From: Aurantiochytrium sp. KH105
Lineage: Eukaryota; Sar; Bigyra; Thraustochytrida; Thraustochytriidae
Assembly (NCBI GenBank): GCA_003116975.1
Contig: BGKB01000226.1
Coordinates: forward strand, 1-64,000
DNA length: 64,000 bases
Direction: 5' to 3'
A program made the translations under genes and the position numbers. Shown piece by piece: positions 10,449 to 22,300 of this stretch. The notes beneath the pieces are model-generated. The model saw only the letters and a program-made list of their open reading frames with translations, was not told the DNA's origin and did no database searches. Every line of letters begins with the position of its first letter. Positions within the stretch are counted from its first letter, which is position 1.

Positions 10449-11052
10449 CTTCTCGGTCTTCTCGCGCGCCTCGCCTACGTTTCCCTTCTCGCCGCGCTCT
10501 GCAATCAATCCGTCTATCAATCTGTCGGTCGGTGTCTGTCTTTCCCCCCCCAAAAAAACTCGCACTTCTTTCCGAACCTGCCGTCAAACTCCTCCTACAC
10601 TGCTGTGCAAGATGGCGCACACCGTTCCGCGCCCAAGGGGTGCGCGCTGCGCGCACCCCACCCTCTCGGTTCTGACGATGCGTGTGTCCAACTTGAGAGC
10701 GCGGAGACACGACACGAGACGCCCCGCGTCGACGGCGGCGCAGACACGACAGGCAGCCAACCAGCCAGCGAGCAGGCGGGCGGCGGGCGTGAGCGGGCGA
10801 AGAGCGCCGCGTCTCCGCCGCGCCTCGCGTGAAGAGAGAAGAAGTGGAGTGAAGTGGAGTGAAAGGCGAAGACCGGAGGCAGCAGTTCTAGGCTGTCGCG
10901 TCTGGCGGTCTGTGCAAGCAAGAGAAAACTTTGAGGCGAAAACTAGGTCACGAGTGGACGGGCCAAGGCAAGCGCAGGTGGAGACACTGCTAGAAGACTT
11001 GGCGCGCTGCGCGCAGTGCGGCAACGCGGAGATCTCCTGAGGATTTCGCAAC
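10449..11052. promoter_or_regulatory. Divergent promoter region
   Basis: A 604-bp region between the start codons of a minus-strand gene (10448) and a plus-strand gene (11053), so it should carry both promoters. It contains a perfect 11-bp inverted repeat (10637-10659), a C6A6-type run at 10546-10557, a direct GAAGTGGAGT duplication at about 10841-10860 and a second GCGCGC-type inverted stretch near 11001-11014. Confidence 0.6.
10637..10659. repeat. Perfect 11-bp inverted repeat with 1-nt centre
   Basis: The left arm, GGGGTGCGCGC at 10637-10647, is the exact reverse complement of the right arm at 10649-10659, with a single T between them. It lies in the shared divergent promoter and could be a dimeric transcription-factor site. 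A stable RNA hairpin is less likely with a one-base centre. Confidence 0.9.
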
Positions 11053-13266
11053 ATGTCTTTGAAATCTACGGACCCAAGGACGCAATCGGATGGAGTATCA
11101 TCCACGGTGTCCGGCTCGTCGCAGAATTTCACGCTTGGCTCCAACATTGGTTCTCTGAGCCTTTTGGTCGATGGGAACGGAGTTCAAGCCCCAAAACTCC
11201 GCGCGGGGCTACGGAAAAGGGGGGAGAAACGCGTGCCGTCCCCACCAGCAAAGGATAAAGCCTCCGGCTTAGGTTCGAGAATGCGAAGTCTTGCACGGAC
11301 GCAACTCTTCAAAGGTCGAATTCTCAAAGCCGGCACAAAAGGACGAAATATAGCAGACAACAGCGAAACAATGCCTACACATCGTCCTGCGCGAAGGATG
11401 AGTCTCATCAACGCCATTACAGATCTCGGCATTGTGCCGCCAGATGAAGAGAATTTGCCGTCCCCTGACCAGACACTAGCTCGTCCAGGCCCAAACAGTC
11501 GCATGACAGACTCGATGCCACGACAAAAGCCAGAGGCTGTCAAAGGATCACAAGGACAGCAGCAGCAGCAACAGCACCAGCATCCCCAACAGCAACAAAA
11601 ACCCAAGCAGCAACAGCAACAACAGCACCAGCACCAGCACCAGCAACCACAGTACCAGAGTTCGCGGTCCGAGAAACGAGCTCAACACGAGCCTCAGGCA
11701 GAACGCGGAGAGGCAACATCTGCAAACGTGGGGCCGTCAAAAGGACTTGGGCAGCACAGACCCAAGCGAGGAGGCAGTAGCGCTTCAACAGATAGCTCTG
11801 GTAAAGTGAGCAACGCCGGCAAGGGTACTAATGCCCATGGTTCAACAAACGCCAAAGGACAAGCAGACACACTTCGTGTTCGGATCCCCCTCGGACAACA
11901 GGCGAGCGTCAAGTCTTTCTATTCGAGCATGGCTAGCTTCGATTCCGCTGGATCTGGGGGCTCCTTCAAGCTCGTTGGTCAGCATAACGCCGGGGAGGAT
12001 GAAGAGGATGACTGCAGCGCATTGGAGGAGAGCGGCAGCAGTAATATTTTTCTCTCTTCACTCGAAGTACGACGACTTCTCAATCGAAAGACTCTTGCAC
12101 CGAGGACGATCAACATTACTCTGCAGGAGAAACACGAAGATTCCAACTTCCAGCCGTACCTCCTCGAGTCCCTGCATCCCATGGGAAATAATATCGCCAA
12201 CGTTGGTGGTATTGAAGAAGCGGAGGACGAAGACGAGGAGGACGAAGATGAAAATGACGATGAAGAGAACGACGAAGGCCAACTTGGTCACTTTGTCAGC
12301 ACTGAATTTGGCGAGCCAAAGCTCGACAACGAGGCCGACAACGAGGCCGACAACGAGGCCGACAACGAGGTTTCCGGCAGACTCGGCACAGTGGTAGCAA
12401 CCCAAAGATCGAAATCCACAGGTAGCCTCGGCGTTTCAATGGTGGGAGCTCCAGGCGAGGGCGACAAACATGATGCTTCTGTTGTTGCGGGAAGACACAT
12501 GCGTCTGGGCCGAGACCTCGAACGAACACATTCCTGCAGCGGTAGCGAAGCAGGAAGCTCGGCCCATGGGTCACTTTTGGAATCATCAAGCTCGCAGGCC
12601 TTGCACAAACTACGCAACCGCAGACGCGATCACAAAACGCCCAGTATCGGACGAGCTGTGAACCCGTCCGCAAATCGAGGCTGGGGCACGGGATCGCAGC
12701 CCGAATCCTGTAGCAGCGCGAGCCAGGGACCAGCACAGGCTGCAAGGGCTCGAATGCGCGAACGAATTTACGCTCGCGCAACCGTCCACAAGCGTGTACA
12801 GCGCGCGCGCCAGGACATTACGCTTGCTCGGCAAGCCCACGTTACGAAAGATACGGCCTGCCTCGCCAACATCACTCCAAAACAGCAGGAACGCATTAAT
12901 GTTGCACTGGAAAAGCTTGTGCGCAAGCGTCGCAAGCAGCGCTCGCACAAACTCGCGCCAGCCGACAGCCGACTTTCCGGGCTTGCGTCGCATGGGTCAC
13001 TCTCAATCGCTGCGTTCCCCGGATTCGGTAGCAGCGGCGACAGCGGCGGCAACGGCGAAGAGCCTTCGACTCCGCCAACGCCTCGATGGGGATCCGGGAA
13101 GAATTTGCTTCGTGCCCGATCCGTAACGAGCGTTTTTTCCAAGCCATCCGGAGGTAGCGTCGACACCCTCAGCAAGAAAGGATCAGCGTCTGCTATCTTC
13201 CCAAGTATGAAAACGAAGGAAAACATGTTTCAGAGGACAAGATCAATCTGGGGATCCAAGAGATAA
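11053..13266 (+). CDS. Ser/Gln/His-rich low-complexity protein, 737 aa
   Basis: Not recognised. The frame opens with ATG, has no stop for 737 codons and ends 86 bp from the convergent VPS13 stop. Most of the protein is predicted disordered. It has a Gln/His tract at about residues 168-206, a Glu/Asp-rich stretch at about residues 390-415, and four tandem DNEA/DNEV units encoded by a 12-nt DNA repeat near 12327-12370. It also has many Ser/Gly stretches and basic RKRRKQR-type patches. The only region with a regular helical look is around residues 565-640 (ARMRERIYARATVHKRVQRA, then PKQQERINVALEKLVRKRRK). No catalytic motif, membrane segment or signal peptide is visible. A cytoskeletal, RNA-binding or scaffold role is possible but unsupported. 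Confidence 0.75.
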   Translation: MSLKSTDPRTQSDGVSSTVSGSSQNFTLGSNIGSLSLLVDGNGVQAPKLRAGLRKRGEKRVPSPPAKDKASGLGSRMRSLARTQLFKGRILKAGTKGRNIADNSETMPTHRPARRMSLINAITDLGIVPPDEENLPSPDQTLARPGPNSRMTDSMPRQKPEAVKGSQGQQQQQQHQHPQQQQKPKQQQQQQHQHQHQQPQYQSSRSEKRAQHEPQAERGEATSANVGPSKGLGQHRPKRGGSSASTDSSGKVSNAGKGTNAHGSTNAKGQADTLRVRIPLGQQASVKSFYSSMASFDSAGSGGSFKLVGQHNAGEDEEDDCSALEESGSSNIFLSSLEVRRLLNRKTLAPRTINITLQEKHEDSNFQPYLLESLHPMGNNIANVGGIEEAEDEDEEDEDENDDEENDEGQLGHFVSTEFGEPKLDNEADNEADNEADNEVSGRLGTVVATQRSKSTGSLGVSMVGAPGEGDKHDASVVAGRHMRLGRDLERTHSCSGSEAGSSAHGSLLESSSSQALHKLRNRRRDHKTPSIGRAVNPSANRGWGTGSQPESCSSASQGPAQAARARMRERIYARATVHKRVQRARQDITLARQAHVTKDTACLANITPKQQERINVALEKLVRKRRKQRSHKLAPADSRLSGLASHGSLSIAAFPGFGSSGDSGGNGEEPSTPPTPRWGSGKNLLRARSVTSVFSKPSGGSVDTLSKKGSASAIFPSMKTKENMFQRTRSIWGSKR
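12327..12370 (+). repeat. 12-nt coding tandem repeat (DNEA units)
   Basis: Nearly four copies of GACAACGAGGCC, translated as DNEADNEADNEADNEV, inside the low-complexity protein gene. Confidence 0.9.
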
Positions 13267-13352
13267 GTTTCACGAAGTAGAAACGTGCATCATAGAATAA
13301 CAATCCACAAACACAGCTAGCTTTTCATGTCCACATGCTCTACAGTTCACGA

Positions 13353-16300
13353 TCACGAGCGGAAAGAGATCGGAAGCCGGTCCTCGATCGCGATGACATA
13401 TAACGCATTTGTGGTTTGCACGTCGCGGTGGACAAAGGCAACATTGAAGTTCTGACTCGCCGTGATCGCGATCTCTCCTGGCACAGTCGCCTTGAACTGA
13501 AATGCGACACCCTTGGACTCCAAGGACACAGCTTCCTTGAATTTTGACGAGACCAGCCACGCCGTGTAACCCTTTTCGTTCCACTCGTGGCCAGGCTGCC
13601 ACGGCTCGAGCATCGATGCAGTGTTTCCTGGTGGGATCTCGGTATGCGGAACGAGGATCTGGTCTCGCGCCAAGTGGTTCGTCCGCGGTTTGTCCACCCG
13701 AAGACCCTTTGATGACCGGTTGATCACGCCAATGACGCACACCCTGCGCCCATAGAGGAAGCGATGATTGTTACGCCAGTCGAAGACGAGATTTCGAAGC
13801 AGTCGCACAAAGGACTCAATATTACTGCAAGAGCGCCCAGGGCGCAGCTCCGACTTGAAGTGTGCAATGAGCGCATCCCCGCTGCGGAACTCTCTCACTT
13901 TGAACTCGTCCGACTGGACCTTGGCGGACGTGAGCGACAGCCGGTCTCGAATGGCCGCGGCGATGCCAAAATCAGTCGAGCGAAGACTCACCGCAGAAAA
14001 TATGCCCATCATCGAATTCCGGGCCTCATTTTGATAGTGGGTCTGCAAAGCGGTCCAAAGCGTAGTTGCCGATCCAATAAAGTTCAGCTTTTCGAACGTT
14101 TCCAGGTTCATACGAGCCTTGTCAACGCGCAAGTTCATTCGACTCAGCAAGCCACCACCGAGATCGTACAGTGTTGCCGACTGCAGTTTGTCGTGATGCT
14201 GCTGATAGCTTAGTCTGATATCGACTCGAGATATGTAAAAACGGTTGGCCTTCACCAAGTTAAGACCAAGTTTGTCTCCGCCCCCCTTCACACTCCCGCC
14301 TGCTGATGCAGCGCCTCCGTGCGATTGCCGCTGTGCAGATCGATCACGCAAAGACGTCGCTGGCTCGTCGTCTGTAGCCCCACGACCTCCGGCCACATGG
14401 AGCAAGCCTTGATCCGCCCGGAGGCGTCGTGAGTACTTGCGGGCTGCACGCGCAACGTTGCTCAGCTCGCCCCATTGTAGAACGGCCTGCACAGACTCTA
14501 CTCCGGACTCCGCAGCGACGACAGCCTCGGTGCCCTTCTTATCTGTGTGGAGCACGCTCGTCTTGAAGTCGAGAAGCTCCAGAATAAAAGTTTCCGCCAA
14601 GCACAAATCCAAGGGAGCAATCTTGGCTTCAACAAGGTTGAACTCTGTGTATCCAGGCTTCTTGGTGCGCTTGTTTTGCAAAAGCAAGGAGAAGAAACGG
14701 CCCGGGCCCGTGGGGCCTGCCGCACTCTGAGAAAGCACCCTCGGGAACATGGGGTCTCGGGTCTGGTCCGTCACATCTAGGGACTGACAGGTTATGAGGA
14801 TTTTGTCCACGATCTTGTCCGTCTCGTAAATCGTCTTGAACATCCTCAGGGATAACGCTGCCACTACCTCTGGTCTGCTTGAGGCATGGCGCCGAGCGCG
14901 AACACCCGTGCGCTGTGCAATCCTGTCTTCACGCTCTCGTCTTGCGGTCTCAAGACCTCGATGGAAGATCGAAAGATCCGTCTGATCCCGCTGCAAATTA
15001 ATCTCGACCGCCTTGACGCTCATCTCGAAGCGCACCTTGGTAAAACGTTTCCAGAACCCGGTCGATTCCTCAGCCTTTACGCCTTTGGCGCTGCTCTCGC
15101 CGTCCTTTCCATCGCTGCCTCCGCTCAGGCCTTCATCAGACGCACCGACTCGCATGTCGTCAATACTGTCAAGACTCTCCAAGTTGTCTGCGCGTAGCTG
15201 CTGCTCAAATCCCTGAGAGGAAAGCTCCACGACCACGGAGCCAGCAGTGTCGCCAACCTGGACCTCGAGCTGGTAGTTCTCGTAAAACTTTTCCCGCTTC
15301 AGCCTGCACGTGGTGATTGCGCGTCGTCGTAAGAGTTCTTCAACGTCGAATCGCTGCGACCATTCGGTGAACTGCGATCGAGGCGAAATATGTCCGGTTT
15401 CAGACTGCAAGCGTTGTGCCCCGAATCGAATTTGAAAACGAGGTGTGGTCTCTCGTGGCGTCGTGCTCGACATCCAAAATGGTGTACTCCCTCCTGGAAT
15501 GACGTGTAGCACATCCATCTCAGCGGACCCTCGAGAGTTGTAGGCGCGCACATAGAGATCGCACCCTGTGTAGTTGGCAAAGGTAAATCGAGGCACGATC
15601 GTTACCATGTTGGTGCGATGAAGCAGTCCTGGTCCCACATCAACAGCCACGCCAAGATCAGGACTCAACCGCCCTCCCTGCGCCCTATTTGGGAGGACGA
15701 CGTGACCCTGCATTCCGGGTGTCGTGACGTCAATGATCTGCGCGCTCGCCGCAGTTTCATGCGCAATGCGCATGCGACCATCGGGCGGTTGGAAGAGAAC
15801 AATAGATTCTTGGCCCTTGGCCGTATTCAGCGGCGTCGGCGCGACCCATGACGTCCCGGTCTCTGGGCCATAAAGCAGTTCGAGACCGGTGTGGTTAACG
15901 ATCCAGTAGTCAGCGTAGACAACGACAAGCAAACCTCCGGCCTCGGCTTCTTCACAAACGATCTTGGCGCGGCAAAGGTTCTCCTCACCGACACCACGAC
16001 CGGTGAGTCCAGCAAAGACGATCTCGTGCCACTTGACGACATTTGCGTCCTGTGCTGGATCATCCGCGCTGCTGCTATTTCCGTGATGAATCATGCGAGA
16101 TTTCTCTCCCGTAGTGCGAGCGCCACCAACATCGGTATTGCCATCCGCAGTTAGGTCCTCCTCATCCTCATCAAGTTCAAACTCGTCATCGTCATCGTCG
16201 TCATCGTCACCTTCGTCGTAGAATTCAGATTCGCGCCAATTATGCACATCCTCTTCTGTCAGCGTGCGTGCCGAGGACGCAGACGTGGTCGACATGGATC

Positions 16301-19300
16301 GTCCTGCCGCGCCAGCGCTTGCGCCTGGCTCGGACCCACTTGCATTTTCTGTTTCCTGACCCGCACTCTCGACATCGGTTGAAGGCGTGCCTGATCTTGA
16401 AGAAGAGGTCGACGAGAGTCGCGATCCCACGAGTGACGAAGTCGCCGTTCTCGCCTTGGCGAGCATTCGCGTAGGCCTCCTTCCTGCAGACAAAGAAGAT
16501 GAAGACATCATCGATCCTCTGACCGCAAGCGATGCACTCTGAGAGGGTCTTGGCGGAACAGGTGGGTGGGTCAGAGATCCTTCAGCCTGCAAAGCCGAGC
16601 TCCTTCGCCCTTGCAAGTGTTGATGCGACGTAGCAGCTTGGGTGACCGGGGAACTTCGTACGCTCGTTTTCAGAAACGAGATCTTGCGAAAACGTTTCGC
16701 TCCGTGGCGACGGTAAATGGACGCTCCTCGTCGTCGCGTCCGTTTGGCACGAAGTGGAATCTGATCCGTCCAGCCGGAGTCCTCAAGCTTCATGACCAGA
16801 GTGCTCAAGGTCCCGCCCACAAAAGACGCCGATGTCAGCGAGTGAAGCTGTTTTTCCTCACCAGAACTGACGCGCCCACCACCAATGGGCATGTCTGGAC
16901 TGATTGCGGGAATATGTTCTTGAAAGTCAATATCCTGGGGCAACAGATTCCTGAAGCGGACCTGAGGATAGAGTGCAAAGACGGTCGTAATACCGTCCTC
17001 GTCCGGCTCGACGCTCGCGCAAAGGTACCGCGCCATTCCGTTCGAAAGTGAGCACTCAAGCTCGGTATAAGCTGTGTTTCCTTGGGAGGCAAGCGCTGCG
17101 TGAATTGGGCCACTCCACTCGTAGGCGTGACTCGCGTTCTCCTCGAGATGCTCCGGGAGCATCGGCTGAACACGAATTTCGATCGCGTCCCCGTACAGAA
17201 GTGGAAGCCGTCGAGACTCTCCTGGTGGAAGCGTCCAAGGAAGTGCTCGAGCCGAGGGCCACGTCGGACAATTCGCAAGGACCCGCATGTTGTAGTCTAG
17301 ATGATTCTGTACCTGCAACAAAGAGGTCACCACGACCTTGAGCTTGCGCGTAGCGTCATCGATTTCTACAGACCAGCGCACGCGAAGACCATTGGGAGAG
17401 AACGCTCGTCGGGACTTGCGCGCCACGAGTCGCGCCACGCCATCGCCAATTTTGTTCACCACAACACCCTCCAAGGTCTCCCAGACTTGCTCGAGATCCT
17501 CTTCGTCCGAAATCTCGTCAGTTTGACCTTGCGAGGATGGAGCAACTTGACCTTCTGCCACGCTTCGTGGGCAGAAAAAGGCTACGCAGAGCGGTTTGTA
17601 TTGCGAAAACCCTCGAATTGTGCCATGTCCCATGCCTGAATGGTAGGGAAACCCGAGGGGAAGCTCGGCATCCTCGGGGCCCATGAAAATGGCGGTATCT
17701 GCTGGATCCTCGCCCTGTTTCCAGAACTTGAGGGCGAGACCACTCTCGTTGCGAAAGAGAAAAGCCTTGTTATGATCATCGCCCAAAGCACGCCCAGCAC
17801 CCTGCTTTGACTTGGCGTAAACCTTGTCGAGCTTTCGCCGCAAGGCTTTAGCGGATACGGCAGATCCGAGTCGCCGGCCTTCGGCACGCGCACTTTCTCC
17901 CGCCCGTGCAAGAGAATTGCTCACGACACGAAGAAAGGTATCGGGCAGATTGCAGCTGATGGGGTCTGGAATGTCCACGGACATGTCGAGTTCACCCGAG
18001 TTGTAGTATGTGCAAGATAGATTGACGCGCCCTGGATCCATGAGAACGCCCCAAGAGCCTGCACGGAGATCGTAAAAGTGCGCACCTGTCATCTCCATCT
18101 GGGCCCCTGACACATAGTTGCCATCGTTGGATCCATTCAAGAACAGGTCCACCTTGCTCAGCACAAGATTGCTCAGGGGCATATCGCCGCCGTCAAGGTC
18201 GTCAATCATATTGAAGATAACCTTTTGCGTGCCAATCATGAGTGAGTCTTGCAAGATCACTGGCTTGTCGCTTGATCCACGCAGAAACTTCAGTGTAAAT
18301 GGCGGACGCTGCGCAACGAGGCGTTCCCAAATAATCTCCGGGCTCTCGTTGCACACAAACTCGCCATTCAACTTGAGCAAGTAGTCCCCAATTTGTACGC
18401 CAAACGACTCACAGATGGAGCCCGCGCCATCCCCGAAAGAGTTGTACATGGCTGCGACGCGAACGAAGCCGTGGTCCTGCTCAAGACGAAGCCCAACATC
18501 GGGCGTGCCCTCCGGGACGACAAACTCGAGATAGTCCTCATCGTTTCTTCCCTCGAGCGCCCACGCATCGGCCTCAATCTCATCTCTGTTCACGCTCCCA
18601 TCGTCCTCTGAGCGGAACGTTCGGCCCGAGTCCTCGGTGTGGAGCTGCCGAACAGCAGCCTTTTGCTGCGCAGTGGTCTGAGCGAGCGCGAGTTGATGTA
18701 AATCGTCCGATGCAGCGCCTTCGACACCGCCGCCGCTGCTGCGCATATTGCCAACAATTGCCCCGATGAGCGCCGCATCATTCATCGAGACGTACAGCTC
18801 TAGCTGACCGCACTTGAGATCAACCCTTCGGGCATGAACTTTTGAGCCGAGCGCAACTTCCTCATATTCGTAGCTCCAATTCAAGTCTGTCGGTTCCACG
18901 AGTTGCTGCTGGATACCCCTTTGGCCGATGGCGAGAAAAGCTTTGTCGTCGTCAGCGTTCGTGACGCGATCAATCTCACCCTCTGTCGCATCATTTTGTG
19001 AATCATCCTCGTCGCGGCTATCATCATGGTTACCACCCGCAGAAGCGACGTAAGCCTCAACACTGCTCAGACACCCGGCCCAATGAGAGAATTGGCGTTT
19101 GTCTGGATCGCCTTCAGATGTCCACGTGAAGGAAATGTTGCTCCGCACCACGACCATTTGAGAGGCTGCGTCCGCGTAATCTGGCACAAAGCAAATGCAG
19201 GGGTCGATAAGGTTAAATTCGCCGCGCCATTGGCCCGGGGCAGCATCGTCACTATCGGACGGGCCCGCAGCCTTACCTGCAGCCCTCTCCTCGTACGCAA

Positions 19301-22300
19301 ACCCAGCTTCTCGATTGTGGGGAACCTGTGCAAGCTGCACGGCTTCCGAATCATCCGAGCTGGTCCAGAATTGGACAACTTCCACGAGAAGGTCTGCCAT
19401 AAAGACAGATCGAAAGCCCACAAGGTCGAGTCGAACAACCTTTTCCGAATGCACATAGCGGAAAAAGCACGCCAGCTCGCGATTTACGTGCGCGCTTGCA
19501 CTTGTGTGTGCGTCCCGACGCTGTGCCGTACCCGTGCGGCTGGCGCTATCGCGCGGATCGGATTGAATTAGATGTCGAAAGACGTGATGACCACTGTCTA
19601 CCCGACTGTCGATGAGGTCCAGTGATCCGACTCTTATTTCAATGGCCGTACACGCCCCGGGCGAGTCTCGAAGCACAAGGGCGCGAAAGGCCTTCATGGA
19701 AAACTCAGCGAGGGGTGTCGCGTCTGATCCGGCGAGGGATGGAGAGGAAGCCGACACGGGAGCCTTGGAGGGCTGTAAAAGTTGCAGCGATGCCCGACCG
19801 AGTTGAATGTCGACGCTAAAGAGCAAAAGCTCGTCCAAGACCTCCTCGAGCGTTTCTTCCAATGAAAACGAGGTGTGGGACGCAGTGTGGCCTTCCTCGC
19901 TTGAGCCCTCGTCGCGATTGGATCCGAAGGAGGACACGGAATCACTGGGACTCAGTTGCGGCTCCCCATGCCATGCCATCGGCTCTTCCATAATGTTGTA
20001 GGAAAACATATCTTGGATAAGCCAATATTGTGTCAGAGGAAGCTGCACAATGACATCAGAGATGCGGCCTTGCACCTTCAAAAGCCCGTCTTCATCATAG
20101 GAAAGATCCATGACGAAGTTGACGGGCGTATCAAGCAAGGTCGCCTCACTTGTAAAGATGCGGAAACCCTCCATACGCACCTTGGTGACCTCTGCAGCCT
20201 CTGCGTCACAATTGTGCGAGGCGCACAGGGTGGCGCAGGTTGCAGCAAAGAATCTTGCTTCGTCCACCGCTGCCGTGACGGGAAACATTGCCTCGAAAGT
20301 CTCCATGTTCACCTTGAAAGAAAAGGGCGACTCCGGTGTTCCTGGGTTGGTCGGCTGGTGATCATGAGGACTGGAAGGAGCCAGCGATTTCTTCAGTGTG
20401 GAGACGATCGCTACCACAGAGTCGCTGAAATAATCTTTGACTTCAAGAAAGACCAGATGCAGGTGCTTGTATCGGGATGAATTGATTTGCATCTGCAAAT
20501 GGTTCTCGCCCTTGCGCGGTTGCGTTGTCACGGAGACCTTGACGAGCGCCTGATCTTTGGAAGCTACACTGAAGAGCTCGTGGCCACGAGAAGTAACGAG
20601 AACATTGCCAAGTTCACCTTGCGCGCGAATGTGCGTGCCACGGTTCACAGCAACCGATGTTCGTGTCATTGACGCTTCTGCGAGCACATCTCCACGCTTG
20701 CGAAGTGCGAGCGTCAATGATGCCATGTAGGCTTCCACCCGAAAGCGCACAGTTTCGGAGCCTGTCGGAGACTGTAATTGAACTGGTTTGCTTGCGTGCA
20801 TTTCCGGTGATGATGTGAAGGAGGATGCCGAGGACGAAGACGACGAAGATGTCGAAGAGGCTCGCATAATACCACTTTCTTCAGAAGGCTTTTCGATGGG
20901 TGTACCTTCGCGAAAAGGTGCGAAAATGTTCTCCTCGAGCTCTTTCGCTGTGTCAGGGTCGAGTTCGACGCGAAGCTTGTGAAACTTGGCGACAGTGTAG
21001 ATGAGCTTTGGTCCGGCGTCCGGGGCGTCTGCGTGGCGCCAGTGCATGTCGATCGAGATGAGGGATCGCTTCAAGTCGGCACTATCGGCCTCGGACTGGA
21101 TAAAGTATGCGTCCCTGGATCCCGGCCCGGTTGATTTGCTTGCGATGAGATCAAGAGCATCCAGACTTTGCAGTTCCGCGTGTGCAGATGATCCTTTTGA
21201 CCGCTGTATGTATTGCGCCTCGAGCCCACGAAGTGTGCAGGTGATGAATCGCTGCTGGCGTTTTCCCGTCACGTGTCTGTCGGTGCTTACATGAACAACA
21301 ATCTCTGTGGACGTAAAACCGTAGAATGTCCCAAAGCTAGTTTGCGGCTGCTCGGACTGCTGGAGCATAGGTTTGGAAGCATGCGTCAAGCCTTCTTCGT
21401 TATTGGCTTCGGCGGACAAGTTCAAGTCGTCGTGCCGGCCCCGGGATTGGTGGACGCCTGTGTTTGAAAAAGATGACGCACGGCGATGGCGGGGCACTAC
21501 ATCCTGAGCCGCAGGTGTGTCAGACCCGGCCAGCCACCACCAGGGCTCCTTTGACCACTGACCACGAAGGCCCGATAGGCTTAGAAGCGCTGCTGGGGTC
21601 ACGTAGGCGGTTACTGTGCTGAGACACGTTTCAACGCGGGGGCTCCGTTTCTGGGAAAAGAGGTGAAAAAGCGCCACGTCCACGTCGAACTCGTCAACAA
21701 GGCTGAGCGCCTCCTCTTGCAAACCTGCTTCCAAGACGGAACCTGACCCGTCCTCGGCCAGAGCCGTCGTCCAGTGAGTGCCAGGAGGTAAGATTAGGAT
21801 GCGCGATCTGATGCGTTTCACGCTAATGTTCCACGCCCCTAATGCGGTTCCATTTGGATCATGTGCATTTTCTGCATTTTGATCCTGGTCACTCGCGCCC
21901 TCGGAGCGCTTTCGATGGTGACCTTGAGAATCCAGTGAGCTAACACGGCCGGGATCCCTATCAAATAGGTCCATATCTCCCTCTTCTCCTTCTTCTTTGT
22001 CAAGTTGTGTTTCCACGGCATCGAGAATGTCGTCTTCAGCCGCAAGATGTTGCGCAAGACTGCTTGCAGAATCGATGCTATCACGGGAAAGTAATTGACG
22101 CTCGAGGCTTGGCATTGACTCCAGTTGTCTGAGACCTGATTGAGACAGCTGCTGTCTATGGTGGTCGTGGTGGTCTGTGTGAGATCCACTCGTCTCTTGG
22201 TCCATTGCATCTTGGCGGAGCACCTGAATGTGACCAAGGTCGACGATAAAGAGCGATTGCCGCGGCACGCCATTAAGCTTGGACCGACGTCTGACCCGTA

